Of a stretch of DNA of 64,000 nucleotides, positions 35,662-49,111 are shown in pieces. How positions within the stretch are numbered: position 1 is the first letter of the stretch; every line of letters starts with the position of its first letter. This stretch comes from Ilex aquifolium (lineage: Eukaryota > Streptophyta > Magnoliopsida > Aquifoliales > Aquifoliaceae). The stretch lies in contig OX637402.1 of the NCBI GenBank assembly GCA_951799425.1, forward strand, positions 27,062,492-27,126,491, in the 5' to 3' direction. A program made the translations under genes and the position numbers. The notes beneath the pieces are model-generated. The model saw nothing but the letters and a program-made list of their open reading frames with translations. It had not been told where the DNA came from and searched no databases.

Positions 35662-38600
35662 TCAACATGGTGGCATGTCTGGAGGTGGGGGCAAAATTTT
35701 GGCATTTCGGTGTTTCCCATTTTTCACTATGAAAGCCATCTCCATCCCCCAACTTATGTGGCGTTCTAAATGGCAGTGCATCAACCACACTCCTGCAAAT
35801 AAAATTAAAAATTAAACACATTCAACACCAATACTAGTAATATAACAGAGAGAATAAATTTTATTTTGACCCCTTAACCATGTAGAACGTTATTCTCTCT
35901 TTTTTACTGATAGATTGCCCTTCGACCATAATTTAAGAAGGGTGTGAGGTGTAATTTTAGCTAATAATAACAATAATAAATGTGAATAGCAAGAGGAATG
36001 CAACGTACCAGGGTTCTTTGCCTTGAATCTGATAGCAGCCCAGCCGTTCTTTGGGATTGCAATGGTATTCTGTAGAGGAGGGTCAACAAGATTATACTTC
36101 AAAGGGTCCTTGATTTTGTCAAAATTTCCAAATCCCCACCCAACAACATAGAAACTATATCCATGCAAATGCATGGGATGATCAATCCCAGCCACCAAAT
36201 TGGTTCCCTGGAAAACAAGCTCCACCGTGGAATTATATTCAAGCACTTTTACTTTTGTTGCGTTCATTGACCTCCGGTATTCCGCCGGAATAGTTCGGTT
36301 CGTGAAATCGAATGCCACTGGAGGAAATTTAGGAAAATTATCTCCAAAAACACCATTAATGCCCCTGTAATAAGCTTCAAGAATGTCAATTCTTGGCTGT
36401 TCGAAGGTTATGTTGTTCACACTGGCCGCGAATCGTTGATCATCTGGACCCTCACAAGATGTATTACGATCACATGGTTCTGTATTAATGGAGACAGTAA
36501 AATATAACTTAGTGCTGATTTTCAGTGGTACATGGACTGGATGGTCTTTGCTGGCTAAACTTCTCAGGCTGCCGGTGAAATTCGCCGAGGCTTTCGTGTC
36601 GTTGAAGGCTGGAAGATGAGGGAAGGGTGAGGGTGAAGATGGAGTGTAGTTTCCACTATACTGAATAATGGCTGTGGTGGTGGTGGTGTCGTACCCAACC
36701 GCACTGGCGCTGTTGTAGGCCTTAGCAGCCATGTAATAGTGATCTGGTTGTTGGTTGGCCTCTAACAAGAAATCAATGGTTTGTCCGGGCGATATCGCGA
36801 GATAGTCACTATTCAATGGCTTGGTGTAGCCACCGTCTGTTCCGAGAACGGTGATCTTGTGTTTGGCGATGGCGAAGAAGAGAATGTTGTTCATGACACT
36901 GTTGACCATTCGGAACAAATAGGTCTTGCCATGATCCACTGTCAATTTGAATGTATCTGCAAATATAGTGATCACAAGTCATTGCTAGTTCAACATGATG
37001 AATCAATACCTAAATTACCGCAAATGTTGCCTTTATTCTCCAAATGTCATGATTTCTAACTTCTGTCACATTTTGCTAACGTTGTGGATTAAATTCACCC
37101 TGTATAGGCAAAACATGATTTTATTACAAAAACCTCTAAAAGTGTGGGCCAAACATACACTTTTATGTAAAATATTGATAGACTGAGAAAAGAATAATAA
37201 ACGGTAATTTGAGGAGGAAAAAGTCCCAAAATGATGCACAGAATATGCGAAATATAGGAAACTACCATGACAAAGATATGTCAATAACCCAATTAATGAC
37301 TTGTTGTGCAACTAGTTTGGCATGAAGAATTTTATATTCAAGATCGAACTAAAAAACCCTGAAAATTTTAAATATTATCATATTATTGATGCCAAATTGG
37401 CTAACTAGTGTGCAAAACTGGTACTCAACAAATTTGTTAGCGAAAATGGTAAATAAAATTGAAACCTTGTTTTGAGCATGGGTATAGATCACCAGGTTGA
37501 CCATTTATAAGAAAAGCATCAGAGACATTTGGGTCTCCTCCACTCTGAAGGAATTCAGTAAGAACCGCTTGTACATCACTCTTCCACCACTCTCCTGCAT
37601 TAATTTCAACATATAGTTAGACATTTGATTGTTAGGTAGTCTGTCGTTAACAGTCTTATAAGATATTATTCTCGTTGCTATATATGTTGTCACGATTCAA
37701 TCGTGTGTCAAGTGGCGACTCAATGAAATCGATTAGGCTCAATCCCAATTTGTAGGATGAAGCCCAATATTTCCAATCAGAAGTTATCAATATGTAGCAA
37801 GAGTTTTATACCTAATATGATGGGCACTTCTGCATGAGGCTTAGGAAAGGGATAAGTGGTTCCCTTCTTTGGAAAGACAAAGATAGCGCCATGAACTGTA
37901 GCTCGCGACCAATCGCTGTGTGCATGCCACCAGATAGTTCCTTCCTCATCACTAAGCAAAATCTTTTGGCTAAACTTTGCACCTGGTTGAATAGGGCACT
38001 GTGTAATAAATTCTGGTCCATCTGTCCATGGATACCTTGGCTGTTTCACTCCATGCCTGCAAAATGAATTCCATTGAATTTTTCATTGATGAGATAAGTT
38101 TGATGTAGATTATGTTATTAATAAAACTTCAGTAATAGGATAAAGTTATATGAATCAATGAAACATTCCACTTGTCATTTCATGGGTGGACAAAATAGGA
38201 GGTATAGTAGCAAATGGTTATGTTTCGGTATTGTACTTTAATAAGATAATTATTGAAACTTTCACACAGAAACAAAATAGCTCATACCAGTGGATGGTGA
38301 TATTTTGGTTGCCTCTGTTATAAACGTCAACAAGGATTGTATCATCTTTGTGTGCATATAGAGTTGGACCAGGAAATTGTCCATTTACTGTCAAGATGTT
38401 CTTGGTGCTGCAGAGTCTTGTGTATGGAGTTTCTTGCACCTGTGAATTAAAAAGTTAGCAGCAGTAGAGGTACTGGTATACATAACTTTGTATGTTAACA
38501 TGTAGGAGAACTTCCATGCATATGTACACATACATATTTCTCTAGTACATACAAATACAAGCACAATGCCCTAGTATCTATGCAAAATATTATTCTAGTA

Positions 38601-38950
38601 CTCTTCATGAAGCATATAACATAATAAGAGGAATTTTCTAAACTTTATGCCATTTCTAACCTCCCTCGTACCCTAGGTCCATCATTGCAGATGCTTACAA
38701 GGATTAGAGGTAAGAGGTGCACACTACACTAATCTTAATTTGGTCAGTAATTGGATAAAAAAAATTGAAGGATAATTATTCGAAAGCACTAAAAAAAAAA
38801 ATATAACGCGAAACCTTATATGAATGAGATGATCACTGTACTCACTACGAAGGTACGACGAATTATAAAAGCTTCAGAATGGGTGAAGCCATCAAATAAT
38901 AGAAACCCTAAAAACTGCAAGATCAAAACTTTCATGATCATCGACCCCAT
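35662..38950 (-). CDS. LAC: Laccase (multicopper oxidase), copy 2, six exons, intact
   Basis: Second full gene of the array, with the same predicted role as copy 1. CDS: complement of join(35662..35792, 36009..36956, 37466..37594, 37812..38056, 38288..38439, 38846..38950). It has the same six exon lengths as copy 1, 1,710 nt and 569 residues. The signal peptide and the ligand motifs [19 protein letters not shown] and [16 protein letters not shown] are all present. It differs from copy 1 at scattered positions, for example ETPYTRLC for [13 protein letters not shown] for HKGDT, QSGGDPN for QTGGDPN and FGDNFPKF for FEDDFPKF, which suggests purifying constraint on the catalytic core. Introns are shorter than in copy 1 and lack the MITE, the extra intron 1 block and the insertions seen in copy 3. 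It may be the least altered copy. Confidence 0.95.
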
Positions 38951-39022
38951 TTTCAAGCAATTGAACTTGTTTTGTGTGTTACTATCAAGCTTGCCTTTCT
39001 GATATCTGAATGAGCGGCAAAG

Positions 39023-39032
39023 CTATTTATTG
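39023..39032 (-). promoter_or_regulatory. TATA-like box of laccase 2
   Basis: CAATAAATAG on the minus strand, 73 bases upstream of the ATG, in the same context as in copy 1. Confidence 0.55.
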
Positions 39033-42000
39033 AGGTGTGGAAGAGAAGAAGGTAATGACTTGTACTTATCTTGGAAAACATTAACACAAAGTTTTTTATT
39101 TAAAGTGAATTCTCCATTGATCCACAGACATCAAGTCTGAACTTTCTTCTTCTGTGATGATTATGTTTTTCTATTGCTTTGAATATGAGTATATGACTAT
39201 TACTTTGAGTTGAAAGGAACTTCTCTCATATCTTTCGTCTTAGCGTACAGTCTTATCTTGAGGATCCGTGTGGTAACAGCCAATCAAAAAGGGAACTGAA
39301 CATTGTTATTGAGGAGAGAAAGTGGCCCGCTAGTACGGGTTCATTTTGAAAGTCATGGTTAAGTGGGTCGTGTGGTGTTAAATTTTGAGTGGTATATCGA
39401 GCTACTTTATTTTTTTTAAACTTTTTTCTTTGCTGACAGTTTGAATACAAGAACTTTGCTCTACTCAAGGTTCTTTGATTGGAGAATTCTAGGGTCCCTA
39501 ATAATTGATACACTTTGGAAAAAAAATTCTAATCTTATTTTTTCATAACCAGCGTCAACTAAACTTATAATTACATAGTAAATTTGAGATACGAGGACTC
39601 ACCATTAGACAATGCACTTAACTAGTATATTTCTTGGGTGATTCGGGAGTTCGAGATAATAACCATGATATCTTTTCATAAGAATTACTTTGATAGTTTA
39701 CCTTTTATTTTTATAATTCAAGATGCTCAAATAAATTGTAAAAGAAAAATCATCGAAGGATGGCTCTAAAGATGAGATTAAGAATGTTAAGTCAGAAATA
39801 ACATGTACTGAAATCTTTTTTGAGGTAAAAAAAAAAAAAAGAGTAATAAAATAATGATTTTGACAATAACAACTTGAAAGATACATGGGCTTTGGAAGAA
39901 TAAAATATTTACCGTTGTTAAAAGATTAAAAGGTTAAAATAGATTGATTTATTATGATTAAAAAGTTAAAGTCTAATCGTAAGATAAATAGTTAGATCTA
40001 AATAGTTTGGACTATTGTTATACTTTATGCAGGAAGGACACTTTGTTTATTTATAGATTTCAACAACCATATAAATATTAATTCAGTGTATAATCATACC
40101 TCGATAGTCAAATTATTAGTAATGCGGTGTGGATATATTTTACTGACCATAATTTATTATCTTCAAATGAGAGGTGAGTCTTAGAAATGAAAATTGAGTC
40201 GTGTTACGTTATGATTAGATTATGTCATTTTGAATTTCATAATAAGTACTAACCAATGGGAACCCGACTTATTTAATTTATTATATTATATGATGTATTA
40301 CTAACTTGACCTATCTATTATTAATTGCATGTTCTGGTTGACACACATAGCTCATAAACCAAAAATTTATGATTAAAATCTCCTCTCTTAATCAAACCAA
40401 CTGCTCATCGACTTTGTATTAACTAAAAACCCACTCGGGTCCAATGCTTAAAAATTTAAGTAAAATTCTATAATTAGACCATCATTCAATTAGTACCAAA
40501 TTGAAAAATTGAAAATATGAAAACATTAGAAAGTTTTTCATATTATACCAGGTGAATACATTTTTTTTTTGTCGAGTAATTTATGTTTAATACTAACCCA
40601 ACTTGTTTATTATGTTGTTAGTAGGTTGTATTATTTTATTTAGTTCGCATAAAAAAATAATTAGTTCTAACTCTAATTTTTGTGGTTAAAGTTAACACCC
40701 CTTAATGAATCTTAATATTAATTAGGGTATAGTGGCATTCTACAACACCAGTGAATTTAGTTCAGTAAATCTGATACAAATATGACTAAAAAATTATTTA
40801 AAATAAATATAAACATGGTTTACTGATATCTAGATTTTTAAATCGTACCTTTGTTACGTGTTCTATCAATTTGTCGTATGCTAGATCACCCACCATTTAT
40901 TAGGAAAATATTTACTTATCTTTTGAAATACAGGAGAAATATATTTAAGGGGACCAAAATCCGACTGTTTGGTAGTATCTAAATTTTTAAGAGGTACCAT
41001 TGGTAGTAAGGTAATAATAAGACTCAACTACTTCCCTAGTAATGAAAAAAAATCGGTGGGTTTTGTTGGGAGTGAGAGAATGAAAGAGGGATGAACTCTT
41101 CATTCTTTGAGACAAAGAATTTTGAAAATTCATAGTTTTGCTCTTAACAAAATGAGATTTAAGTTAAAAATATGATCTAATTTACTGACTTAATAATGTC
41201 TTTATTAGAACCATTGGATCAACACCAAATTTTAATGTTTGATGAAACCCACCATCAATCCAAATATCATAATAAATTAGGTCTCAATTGCATTGGTCTT
41301 TAACTAATTGGGCCCAACTTTTTCATGTTCAAAGTCTAATGGGGCGTGGGGGATTCAAATGTAGGTTGTGCAAGTAATTATTAATAACCTTTGAGCATTA
41401 TTATGACAAATTAAAATGGTCATGATAATTTAATCGATATAGGATACCATAAATTAAGTAGGTGGGAATAGGAAAAAAAATATTCATTACACTAGTGATA
41501 TCACATTAGTATTGTCACGTTGTATCACCAACCAATAATATAGAGATAAATAAAGAAGTAAACCTCACACAAATCAATAACTATTCATCCATGTAAGCAA
41601 ATAGCTACTCACTTTTATTCCATGTAAATCCATAACTATCCAAGTAGGGTTCACTTTGCCCATTTATGATTTTTTTATTGATTAGTGATACACCGTTGCA
41701 TTGAATATTCTCTTGGAAATAAGATATCATAAATTAAGTGGGTGGGTGGGACTATTTCCACCCCATAAATATTCATTTTATAAAATTAAGGATAATTCTA
41801 TCTGCACCAAATTTGTATTACAGTATAGCAGGTTCCATCAATGATCCAAATATTGCAGCTGATTTGGTTCAAGTTTTGGTGAATATTTTGTGTAAGTAAT
41901 TGAATTTTTCTAAGCACATACTTTGCTCGACTTGTTTTTCCCACCTTTTTGCATGACTTGTTTCTTATTTTCTGGGTAGATTGTTAAAAGAAAGCACAAT

Positions 42001-43763
42001 AATAACAAGAAAAGAAGAATCCTTGTGCAGATGTTCCAGAGTTTCAGGAAAAACAAAAGAAAAAGAATGATCAAATGATATGTTTCATTATTGTTTTGCT
42101 GAGATAAAACTATACGTTCTCTGTTTCTAAACTACTCCCAAGAGAAGAAAGAGAGATTGTTTGGGTTAGGATGGAGTGAATTTAATAATTAATGGGGTAA
42201 GTGAAAAATGGGGTGGAAAAAAGAAATTTAATGGGGTTGACTTTGAAATTTAAGGGACGGGAATTGTCTCACCCAAATTGAGTAGTGCATGATTAATTAA
42301 AAAGATTAATCTTCTTGTATTGGTATGATTTATATATATAACAAGTCTTATATAACTTTATGAATCATGACGTGTGATTTAGTAAAAATTGTATAAAACT
42401 AATAAAAGTATAACGAAACCTCTTTGTAACAACCGTTTGTGACTCGAAGGTAGACTTGTCAACGAAATCGAGTTTAGATTGGATTGGATTGGATTTTGAC
42501 CGATTCAAATCCGAATCTGAGTTTAAAAGTCCGATCCGATAATTTTATGGATTTTATTTTCGTAGTTCATATTCGAATCCGTTAACAATCTAAAATTCGA
42601 TCCGAAAATTCGATCTGATCCGAATAACTTAATTAACTAAATTTTAACAAATTATACCTAAATTTTAACTAAATTTTTTAAAATAATCACTTAATTTCTT
42701 TAATATTTATAAAAAAAAAAATTTAAATTATTCGGATCGGATCGAATACAAGTATATCTAAATCTAAATCCGTAAAATATAAGATATCGAATTCAAATTC
42801 AAATTATCAATAAAAAATAATAATTGATATCCAACTAATCAAATTTAAATTCAAATTGAATTCAGATCATAAATGTATCGACATGTCGCGGGACGTGGTG
42901 TTTTGCTTACCACATGAACTTTTTATGTCGACTAACAACTACATAGACTAAAAACAGTGACTACTGACTAGAGTTAAAAATCAAATAGCTGACATGAAAA
43001 ATAAATATTGAATTTTAAAGTAATAAAAATTAGACAAAATAGTATTATATTATTTGATGCCTATTTTTGACTCGTATTTTTTATTAGAAATAATGTTTCT
43101 CATACTTAATTTACTAACATAATTTATTGGTATAATCATTCATAATCATTAGATTGACAAATGGCCTAATATTTATTAGGACCTACAATCAATTCAATAA
43201 TTGTGATAAATTAGATCAATAAATTATATCAATCATTAATTAGTGTAGCATCAAGGTTGTCCCAATTCCGACAAGGTTTCTTGCCGACTCTCTTCTCTCT
43301 TTTGTCTCAACCAAAAGGGAATCACAAGTTGATTTGGATATAATATTTTTTCATGGTGTGAGTGACCGCCAAGGGGCTTGGACCGGGTCAACAAATTATG
43401 AATCAGTGGCTAACCGGGTCATTATCATACTGTGAATGAATCCATTTTGGGCACGCAAGGAAGATTCTACACGCAATTGAGTCGGATTATTGCCTGATTT
43501 GGATGGTCCAAAACCATTAAGGCTTTATCCTGTGCTGTCTGTGGGCTTTATCTTTATACGTCGGGGAAATTGGAGGGAATATACTAAATTGGACTTAATT
43601 GTAAAAAAATATACAGAAAAAAATATAGAGTAAATAAGTCCTTAATTTTGATACTTATTTGTGTTCAAATACATTATTTAAATTTTCTAGATTTTCTTGT
43701 GACATTTTTGTTCTCCCTTGATCCATGCGTATTTTTTTTGAAAAATGATTTTGTTTTCAATTA
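39033..43763. repeat. Unit B spacer upstream of laccase 2
   Basis: Colinear with 19475-25210 of unit A with several deletions, for example around 39325 and 41050. It holds a degenerate MITE near 41185-41300 and the deleted remnant of the hAT-like block near 42450-42870. No gene is seen. Confidence 0.6.
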
Positions 43764-44061
43764 CTCTCTCCGTTCCTAAATAAGTGACGTTTAAGATTTT
43801 TGCACAAGGATTAAGGAAGCCATTAAATAGCTCTAATATGAGTAAAAAATAATTACACAAGACTAAAATACCCTTATTCAATACGTATTGGGAAGGAAAG
43901 GAATATGAAAGACACTTGGCCTACACCTAATCTGATGCATTGAATAGTTAAGGGTAAATTTGGAAGAAAAAATATTAATTGTGATTTGGTTTCATTAAAC
44001 GACAAATATTATGGAACAAAAAAAATTGTGTAAAACGACAGATATTTAGGAACGGATGGAG
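43764..44061. mobile_element. Stowaway MITE (Tc1/mariner), 298 bp
   Basis: The ends CTCTCTCCGTTCC and (inverted) CTCCATCCGTTCC are flanked by TA duplications (43762-43763 and 44062-44063). It sits in one arm of a local tandem duplication; the other arm (about 44165-44190, TTTAAATTATATTTATGC) shows the uninterrupted target. It is nearly the same as the copy at 62060-62357. Confidence 0.92.
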
Positions 44062-45119
44062 TATATTTATGCATTAAACATCTCCTAGTTTTCTGTGAGA
44101 ACTTTAATATTCCGTACATTTATGTCATCCCTTGATTCGTGCGCTTTTTTTTTTTGGAAAGTGGTTTTGTTTTTAAATTATATTTATGCATTAAATATCT
44201 CCTAATTTTATGAGAGAATTTTAATATTCCGTTTATTTTAGGATATATTACTTTGTTTGAATTTTAAATTTTGTTAATATGCGAACACCATAACCGTGTA
44301 ACAATAATAATGTAACAAGACATTTACACAAAATATTGTACTATTACATTTTGTCAAACATATATTTTTATATAACTTCATTCAAACAGTCTATCTCTGT
44401 TTTGAATTTGTTACCACATGCACAAAATCACTGAACACTGTCTTTGTTATAGTGTATTGTTACACTGTCTTTGTTATACTATGAGGGAAATACAGTCAGC
44501 TGTTATGAGATACACACAGTTTATTCACACACAATGAATAAAATAGCAGAAACACATGACAGAAACATCGTATTTCACACAGGCCAACAATCAACTTTCA
44601 ACAACTGGTTTTGGTCTTCAAATGCCGAAGTTCATATGTATCTTCAAATGACAAACAAATATTCAAAAAATATATGATGTTGACGATCTTTACATCAAAT
44701 GGGCTGAATAGTAGGATTTTTTCTTCAAAGACGAAACTCTATAGATGTTCAGGGACCAATTTTAAGGCTTATCGCTGAGGAAGATGAAGTGATTTTTGGA
44801 GAAGAAAAAGAAGCCTAAATGTTTTTCGAAGATGAAGCGTTTCGCAAATAAATTTAAACATATCTAATTAATTAAATAAAATATATTCCTAAAACCGTTT
44901 TAGGAATGTAAATTTTAGGATGAAGAGATGAAAAGATTTCGAATTAAATAACCTTAAATTTTAGCGCCTAAGATAAATGTTTTGTTACAGATTTTAGGAA
45001 ATAAAATTTTACAAAATGGGCATTTACGTTTTTGTATCTCAATAGTGTACTTTTTTTCAAAATATTTTTTTGTGTACTTTTTTATAATTATGACTAATTT
45101 GGTGTACCAACTTTCAAAA
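44062..45119. repeat. Unit B spacer with a tandemly duplicated block
   Basis: The stretch around 43704-43763 plus 44062-44110 is repeated at about 44125-44235 (TTATGCATTAAAYATCTCCTA, ATTCGTGCG/ATCCATGCG). The block to about 44345 is absent from unit A. After that the sequence is colinear with 25210-26000. No gene. Confidence 0.6.
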
Positions 45120-46669
45120 GACCCTTAAAAGTCTGGACCTTTTTAGAGCCCATGATCTTTTGGGCTTGCAGAAAATGGCCCAGGCAACTCGCTCAAACGA
45201 ACTGGGCCACAGACCGGTTGCAAGAAAGCTTGGAGTAACAAGTTCGACACGATAACAGGTTCGGCACGATAATAGGTTCGGAATTCAGGAGTCTGACACA
45301 GGGTCAGTCTGCAAAGCTGCAGCATGACACGTGGACAGGAGACAAGAGAACATTACCTGACGATTCTGATGAACAAAAACCCACAGATAGTGGAGATCAA
45401 CATCTATATTGAAAAATTAATTTTCGACAGAACGAAAAAGATATATATGGTAGAATCGTAACCATAAAATACGACCCTAATCGAAATGCATACATTTGTC
45501 TCATACACTATAGGGATAATGAGAAGACGGATCAAGTACTACTGTCAACGAGTAGTGGATTCAAAAAGCATTTGGAGACCACAGCACCAGGATAAAAACA
45601 AACATAGAAGGGACCACATAATCAACCAAAAAGAATAAACACGAAACACTAACTACCAATTGTATAAATAGTCAACAAGGCTAGAGTGCACAAGAGAGCC
45701 ATTTTTCTGTAAGTACCAAGTGAAACCTAGGCAATGTCTCGTAAAGGCTTAAAGCCAAACTTTTGAGACCGATCTTCAACAATCCCAAACTTTTGAAAAA
45801 GTCATAATTTAACCCGCAAAAAATTATAACTTACACTTTAAAACATTACTCTTTTTAAAGGGCGAATTTTACTTTGCACCTTGAAAGATTTTAAATTTTT
45901 TATTTTGTATCTTCAAAAATTAAAATTTTCACATTGCACTGTAGCTCCTTCTGTTATTACAACGTGACATTTCTGTTAGCTTTTCGTTAGTTTTTCCGTT
46001 AGTATCAATGAGTTGACTTTTGAAGGAAAAAATAACGGAAGCTAACAAAATAGCTGCAATACAACACTTTTAATACATTGAGAATACAATATAAAAAATT
46101 TAATCTTTAAAGATACAAAATTTAAAATTTAAAATCTTTCAAGATTCAAAATATGAAAAATCCCTTTTCAAATGGTTAGGTACACGACAAGAAGTGTGAG
46201 GGAATTGGGCCAGTGATGTGGGCCGTTATCCATTGGAGTAAAGAGACATGACCGGTCGGCCTAACTTCTGGATAGGTTGTGGGCCATTCCGTTTGGTTTG
46301 AAAAAACAGGTTGTGGTCCTTTTCGAAAGCATGTCTTGTCACTTCTGGCACGTTCGACCTATCAAAATGGATTGTCGGTCTGGGCCAACAGATCACAAGA
46401 ATTTAAAGCTCCTTACTACCACTTAGAAAATCTATTAAGGGGGCCATAACTCTTACAAATCTTACATTTCTCCTCACAAATAAAATATATTATCTACTCA
46501 GCAAGGAACTACAAAAAAAGATAGCTCATATTTGAGAGCTCCGCCCTTAGTTCATTACTTTATAAAAGCAAGAATGTGGGGCTAAAGAAATCCTGGAATC
46601 AACAGGTTGTTCTAAAGGATTGTAAATCCTTATTCCTAATAGATATGTAGTTCAAATAATAAAATAAAA
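45120..46669. mobile_element. Degenerate LTR-like sequence (unit B copy)
   Basis: Counterpart of 26030-27517, with TGTATAAATAGTCAACAAGG near 45660 and CTTTATAAAAGCAAG near 46557. It is split by the 312-bp MITE at 45857-46168. No coding region remains. Confidence 0.3.
45857..46168. mobile_element. MITE with roughly 60-bp inverted ends (unit B copy)
   Basis: Same element and position as 26723-27034 in unit A. Confidence 0.65.
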
Positions 46670-46907
46670 TTAGGGGTGTCAATCATGTCGTGTTTGTATG
46701 ACTCGTATGTTGTGTTATTCGTGTCATATCATTGTTATTCGTGTCGTGTTCATATCAAAATCCACAAAAAAAAAAAATATATTTAGTGTGTTCTGAGTAT
46801 TAAACATTATTAGTCTAGACTATTTATTATGCGTATTTAATAATCGTGTCAATTTTATAATCTTTCGTGTCGAATTCGTATCAACGAGTCAGAATTGACA
46901 TCCCTAA
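46670..46907. mobile_element. Small hAT-like MITE (unit B copy)
   Basis: TTAGGGGTGTCAA to TTGACATCCCTAA; counterpart of 27518-27753. Confidence 0.65.
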
Positions 46908-47333
46908 TAAAAATACTACTTATGGCCCATTTAAAGCCATCAAGGTCGGATCAATTGGAAAGATGGGCCAATTTTTTCTTTCTGTTCGGTCTGACCTAGG
47001 CGTTGATTTGTGGGTTGGGCTTCCTCAAACTGGTTCACGGCCCTCGATGATTCAGTTCCATTCCATCACTTGTTTTCTTTAATTGTCTCATACATTGTTG
47101 CCCAATTAAAATTTTCTTTCTATGGGAACTACTTTCCAATGAGTAAAATAGCAATGGAAGGACTGGTTGCTTCTTCATTATTGTCCAACTAATAAAGCAC
47201 AACGTCCTAATTGATTAGATTGCTTCAAATAGAAGCTTTTGAGATGGAACACAGTTGCCAAATAAATATACGTGAATTTGACTAACACTAAATACCATGC
47301 ATGTCCCACTTCCCCAAAACATTTATATCTATA
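46908..47333. repeat. Unit B spacer, no gene
   Basis: Colinear with 29093-29965 of unit A but lacking about 450 bases. It ends at the TTTATATCTATA target of the first Helitron cluster. Confidence 0.6.
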
Positions 47334-47891
47334 CTAGTTATAACCTGTGCCTGAAAGCACAGTGTAATAAAAAATGGTAAACAATAAACGTATTTGTATT
47401 CATATCCAAAATTCAATCACAAACATAGAGAAGAGATAAAAGAATTTAAACATCGGTTTGTAGTGGGGGTGAGAGGTGGTGGGCGGCAGTGGTGGTGGTA
47501 AGAGACGGTGATGGTTGTGGTGGGTGACAATGACTGTGGTGGCGGCGATGGTGGTGGTGGTGATGGCGGCGACGGAGGTGGTGGTGGTCGTGGTGGCGAC
47601 GGTGGTGATGGTGGCGGCGGCGACGGTGGTGGTGGTGGGGGTAGAGGTAGTGGTGAGACGATTTCAAACACTATTATTTTTTTAAAAGTATTTATGAGAA
47701 ATATTTTATAGAAGTACTTTTAAAAAATCACTCCAAACACACCCTTAGGACCCTATTTTTCCTATTAAATTTAGGGTGTTAATATTAACCGTTAGATTAA
47801 CTTTAAAGTAAAATTTAAAGCGATCTGAACCGCGAAAAGTAAAAGTCATTTTGTTTATCTTTTGAGATTTGAATTGTAAGTTACTTTATTA
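47334..47891 (-). mobile_element. Helitron-like element, inverted, with GC-rich tract
   Basis: On the minus strand it ends in a hairpin-like GTGCTTTCAGGCACAGGTTA and terminal CTAG (47334-47337). The (CCA/CCG)n tract lies at about 47470-47650. The 5' end abuts, head to head, the next element at 47892, making a long palindrome. Confidence 0.78.
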
Positions 47892-48497
47892 TCTATATAA
47901 TAAAGTAGCTTACAATTCAAATCTCAAAAGATAAACAAAATGACTTTTGCTATTCGCGGTTGAGATCACTTTAAATTTTACTTTAAAATTAATCTAACGG
48001 CTAATATTAACACCCTAAATTTAATAGGAAAAATAGACCCCTAAGGGTGTGTTTGGAGTGATTTTTTAAAATTATTTCTAAAAATTATTTCTCATAAGTA
48101 CTTTAAAAAAAAAATTGTGTTTGAAACCGCCCCACCACTACCTCTACCACCGCCACCACTGCCACTGCCGCCACCACCACCGCCGCCACTACCTTTACCA
48201 CCGTCGTCGTCGCCGCCGCCGCCACCACCACCACCACCACTACCTCCATCGCCACCGTCATCACCACCATCGTCGCCCTCGTCACCACCACCACGGTCAT
48301 TGCCACCGACCACAACCATCACCGTCTCCTACAACAACCACTGCCGCCCACCACCTCTCACCCCCACTACAAATCGATACTTAAATTTTTTTTATCTCTT
48401 CTCTATGTTTGTGATTTGATTTTGAATATGAATACAAATATGTTTATTGTTTACCATTTTTTATTACACTGTGCCTTCAGACACATGCAATAACTAG
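47892..48497 (+). mobile_element. Helitron-like element with GC-rich tract, 606 bp
   Basis: Begins TCTATATAATAAAGTAGC. It contains a conserved block (AAATGACTTTTGCTATTCGC), AAGGGTGTGTTTGG, then a CCA/CCG tract (about 48125-48310). It ends with the hairpin GTGCCTTCAGACAC and CTAG (48494-48497). TC start, 3' hairpin and CTRR terminus are Helitron hallmarks. No Rep/helicase is present, so it is non-autonomous. Confidence 0.82.
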
Positions 48498-49111
48498 TCT
48501 ATATAATAAAGTAGCTTACAATTCAAATCTCAAAAGATAAACAAAATGACTTTTGCTATTCGCGGTTGAGATCGCTTTAAATTTTACTTTAAAATTAATC
48601 TAACTGCTAATATTAACATCATATATTTAATAGGAAAAATAAGTCCTTAAGGGTGTGTTTGGTGTGACTTTTTAATAGTACTTTTAGAAATTATTTTTCA
48701 TAAATACTTAAAAAACAAAAAATAATATTTGAAACCGCCCCCACCATTACCTCTACCACCATCACCACTACCGCTGCCGCCGCCACCACCGCCACCTTCA
48801 TTACCGCCACCCCCACCATCGCCGCCGCCACCATCGCCACCAACACCACCACCGCCACCGCCATCACCACCACCACCGCCACCGCCACCGTCGTCGCCAT
48901 CGCCACTACCACCGCAGCCACCACGGTCATTGTCACCCACCACAACCATCACCGTCTCCTACCACCACCACCTCTCACCCCCACTACAACTATACTTAAA
49001 TTCATTTATCTCTTTTCTATGTTTGTGATTTGATTTTGGATATAAATACAAATATGTTTATTGTTTACAATTTTTTATTAGTCTGTGTCTTCAGGCACAT
49101 GCAATAACTAG
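48498..49111 (+). mobile_element. Helitron-like element with GC-rich tract, 614 bp
   Basis: Starts directly after the CTAG of the previous copy with TCTATATAATAAAGTAGC. It has the same architecture, with the tract at about 48735-48945, and ends CTAG at 49108-49111. The unit A empty site for this whole cluster is AACATTTATATATGTGACCC near 29959. Confidence 0.82.
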
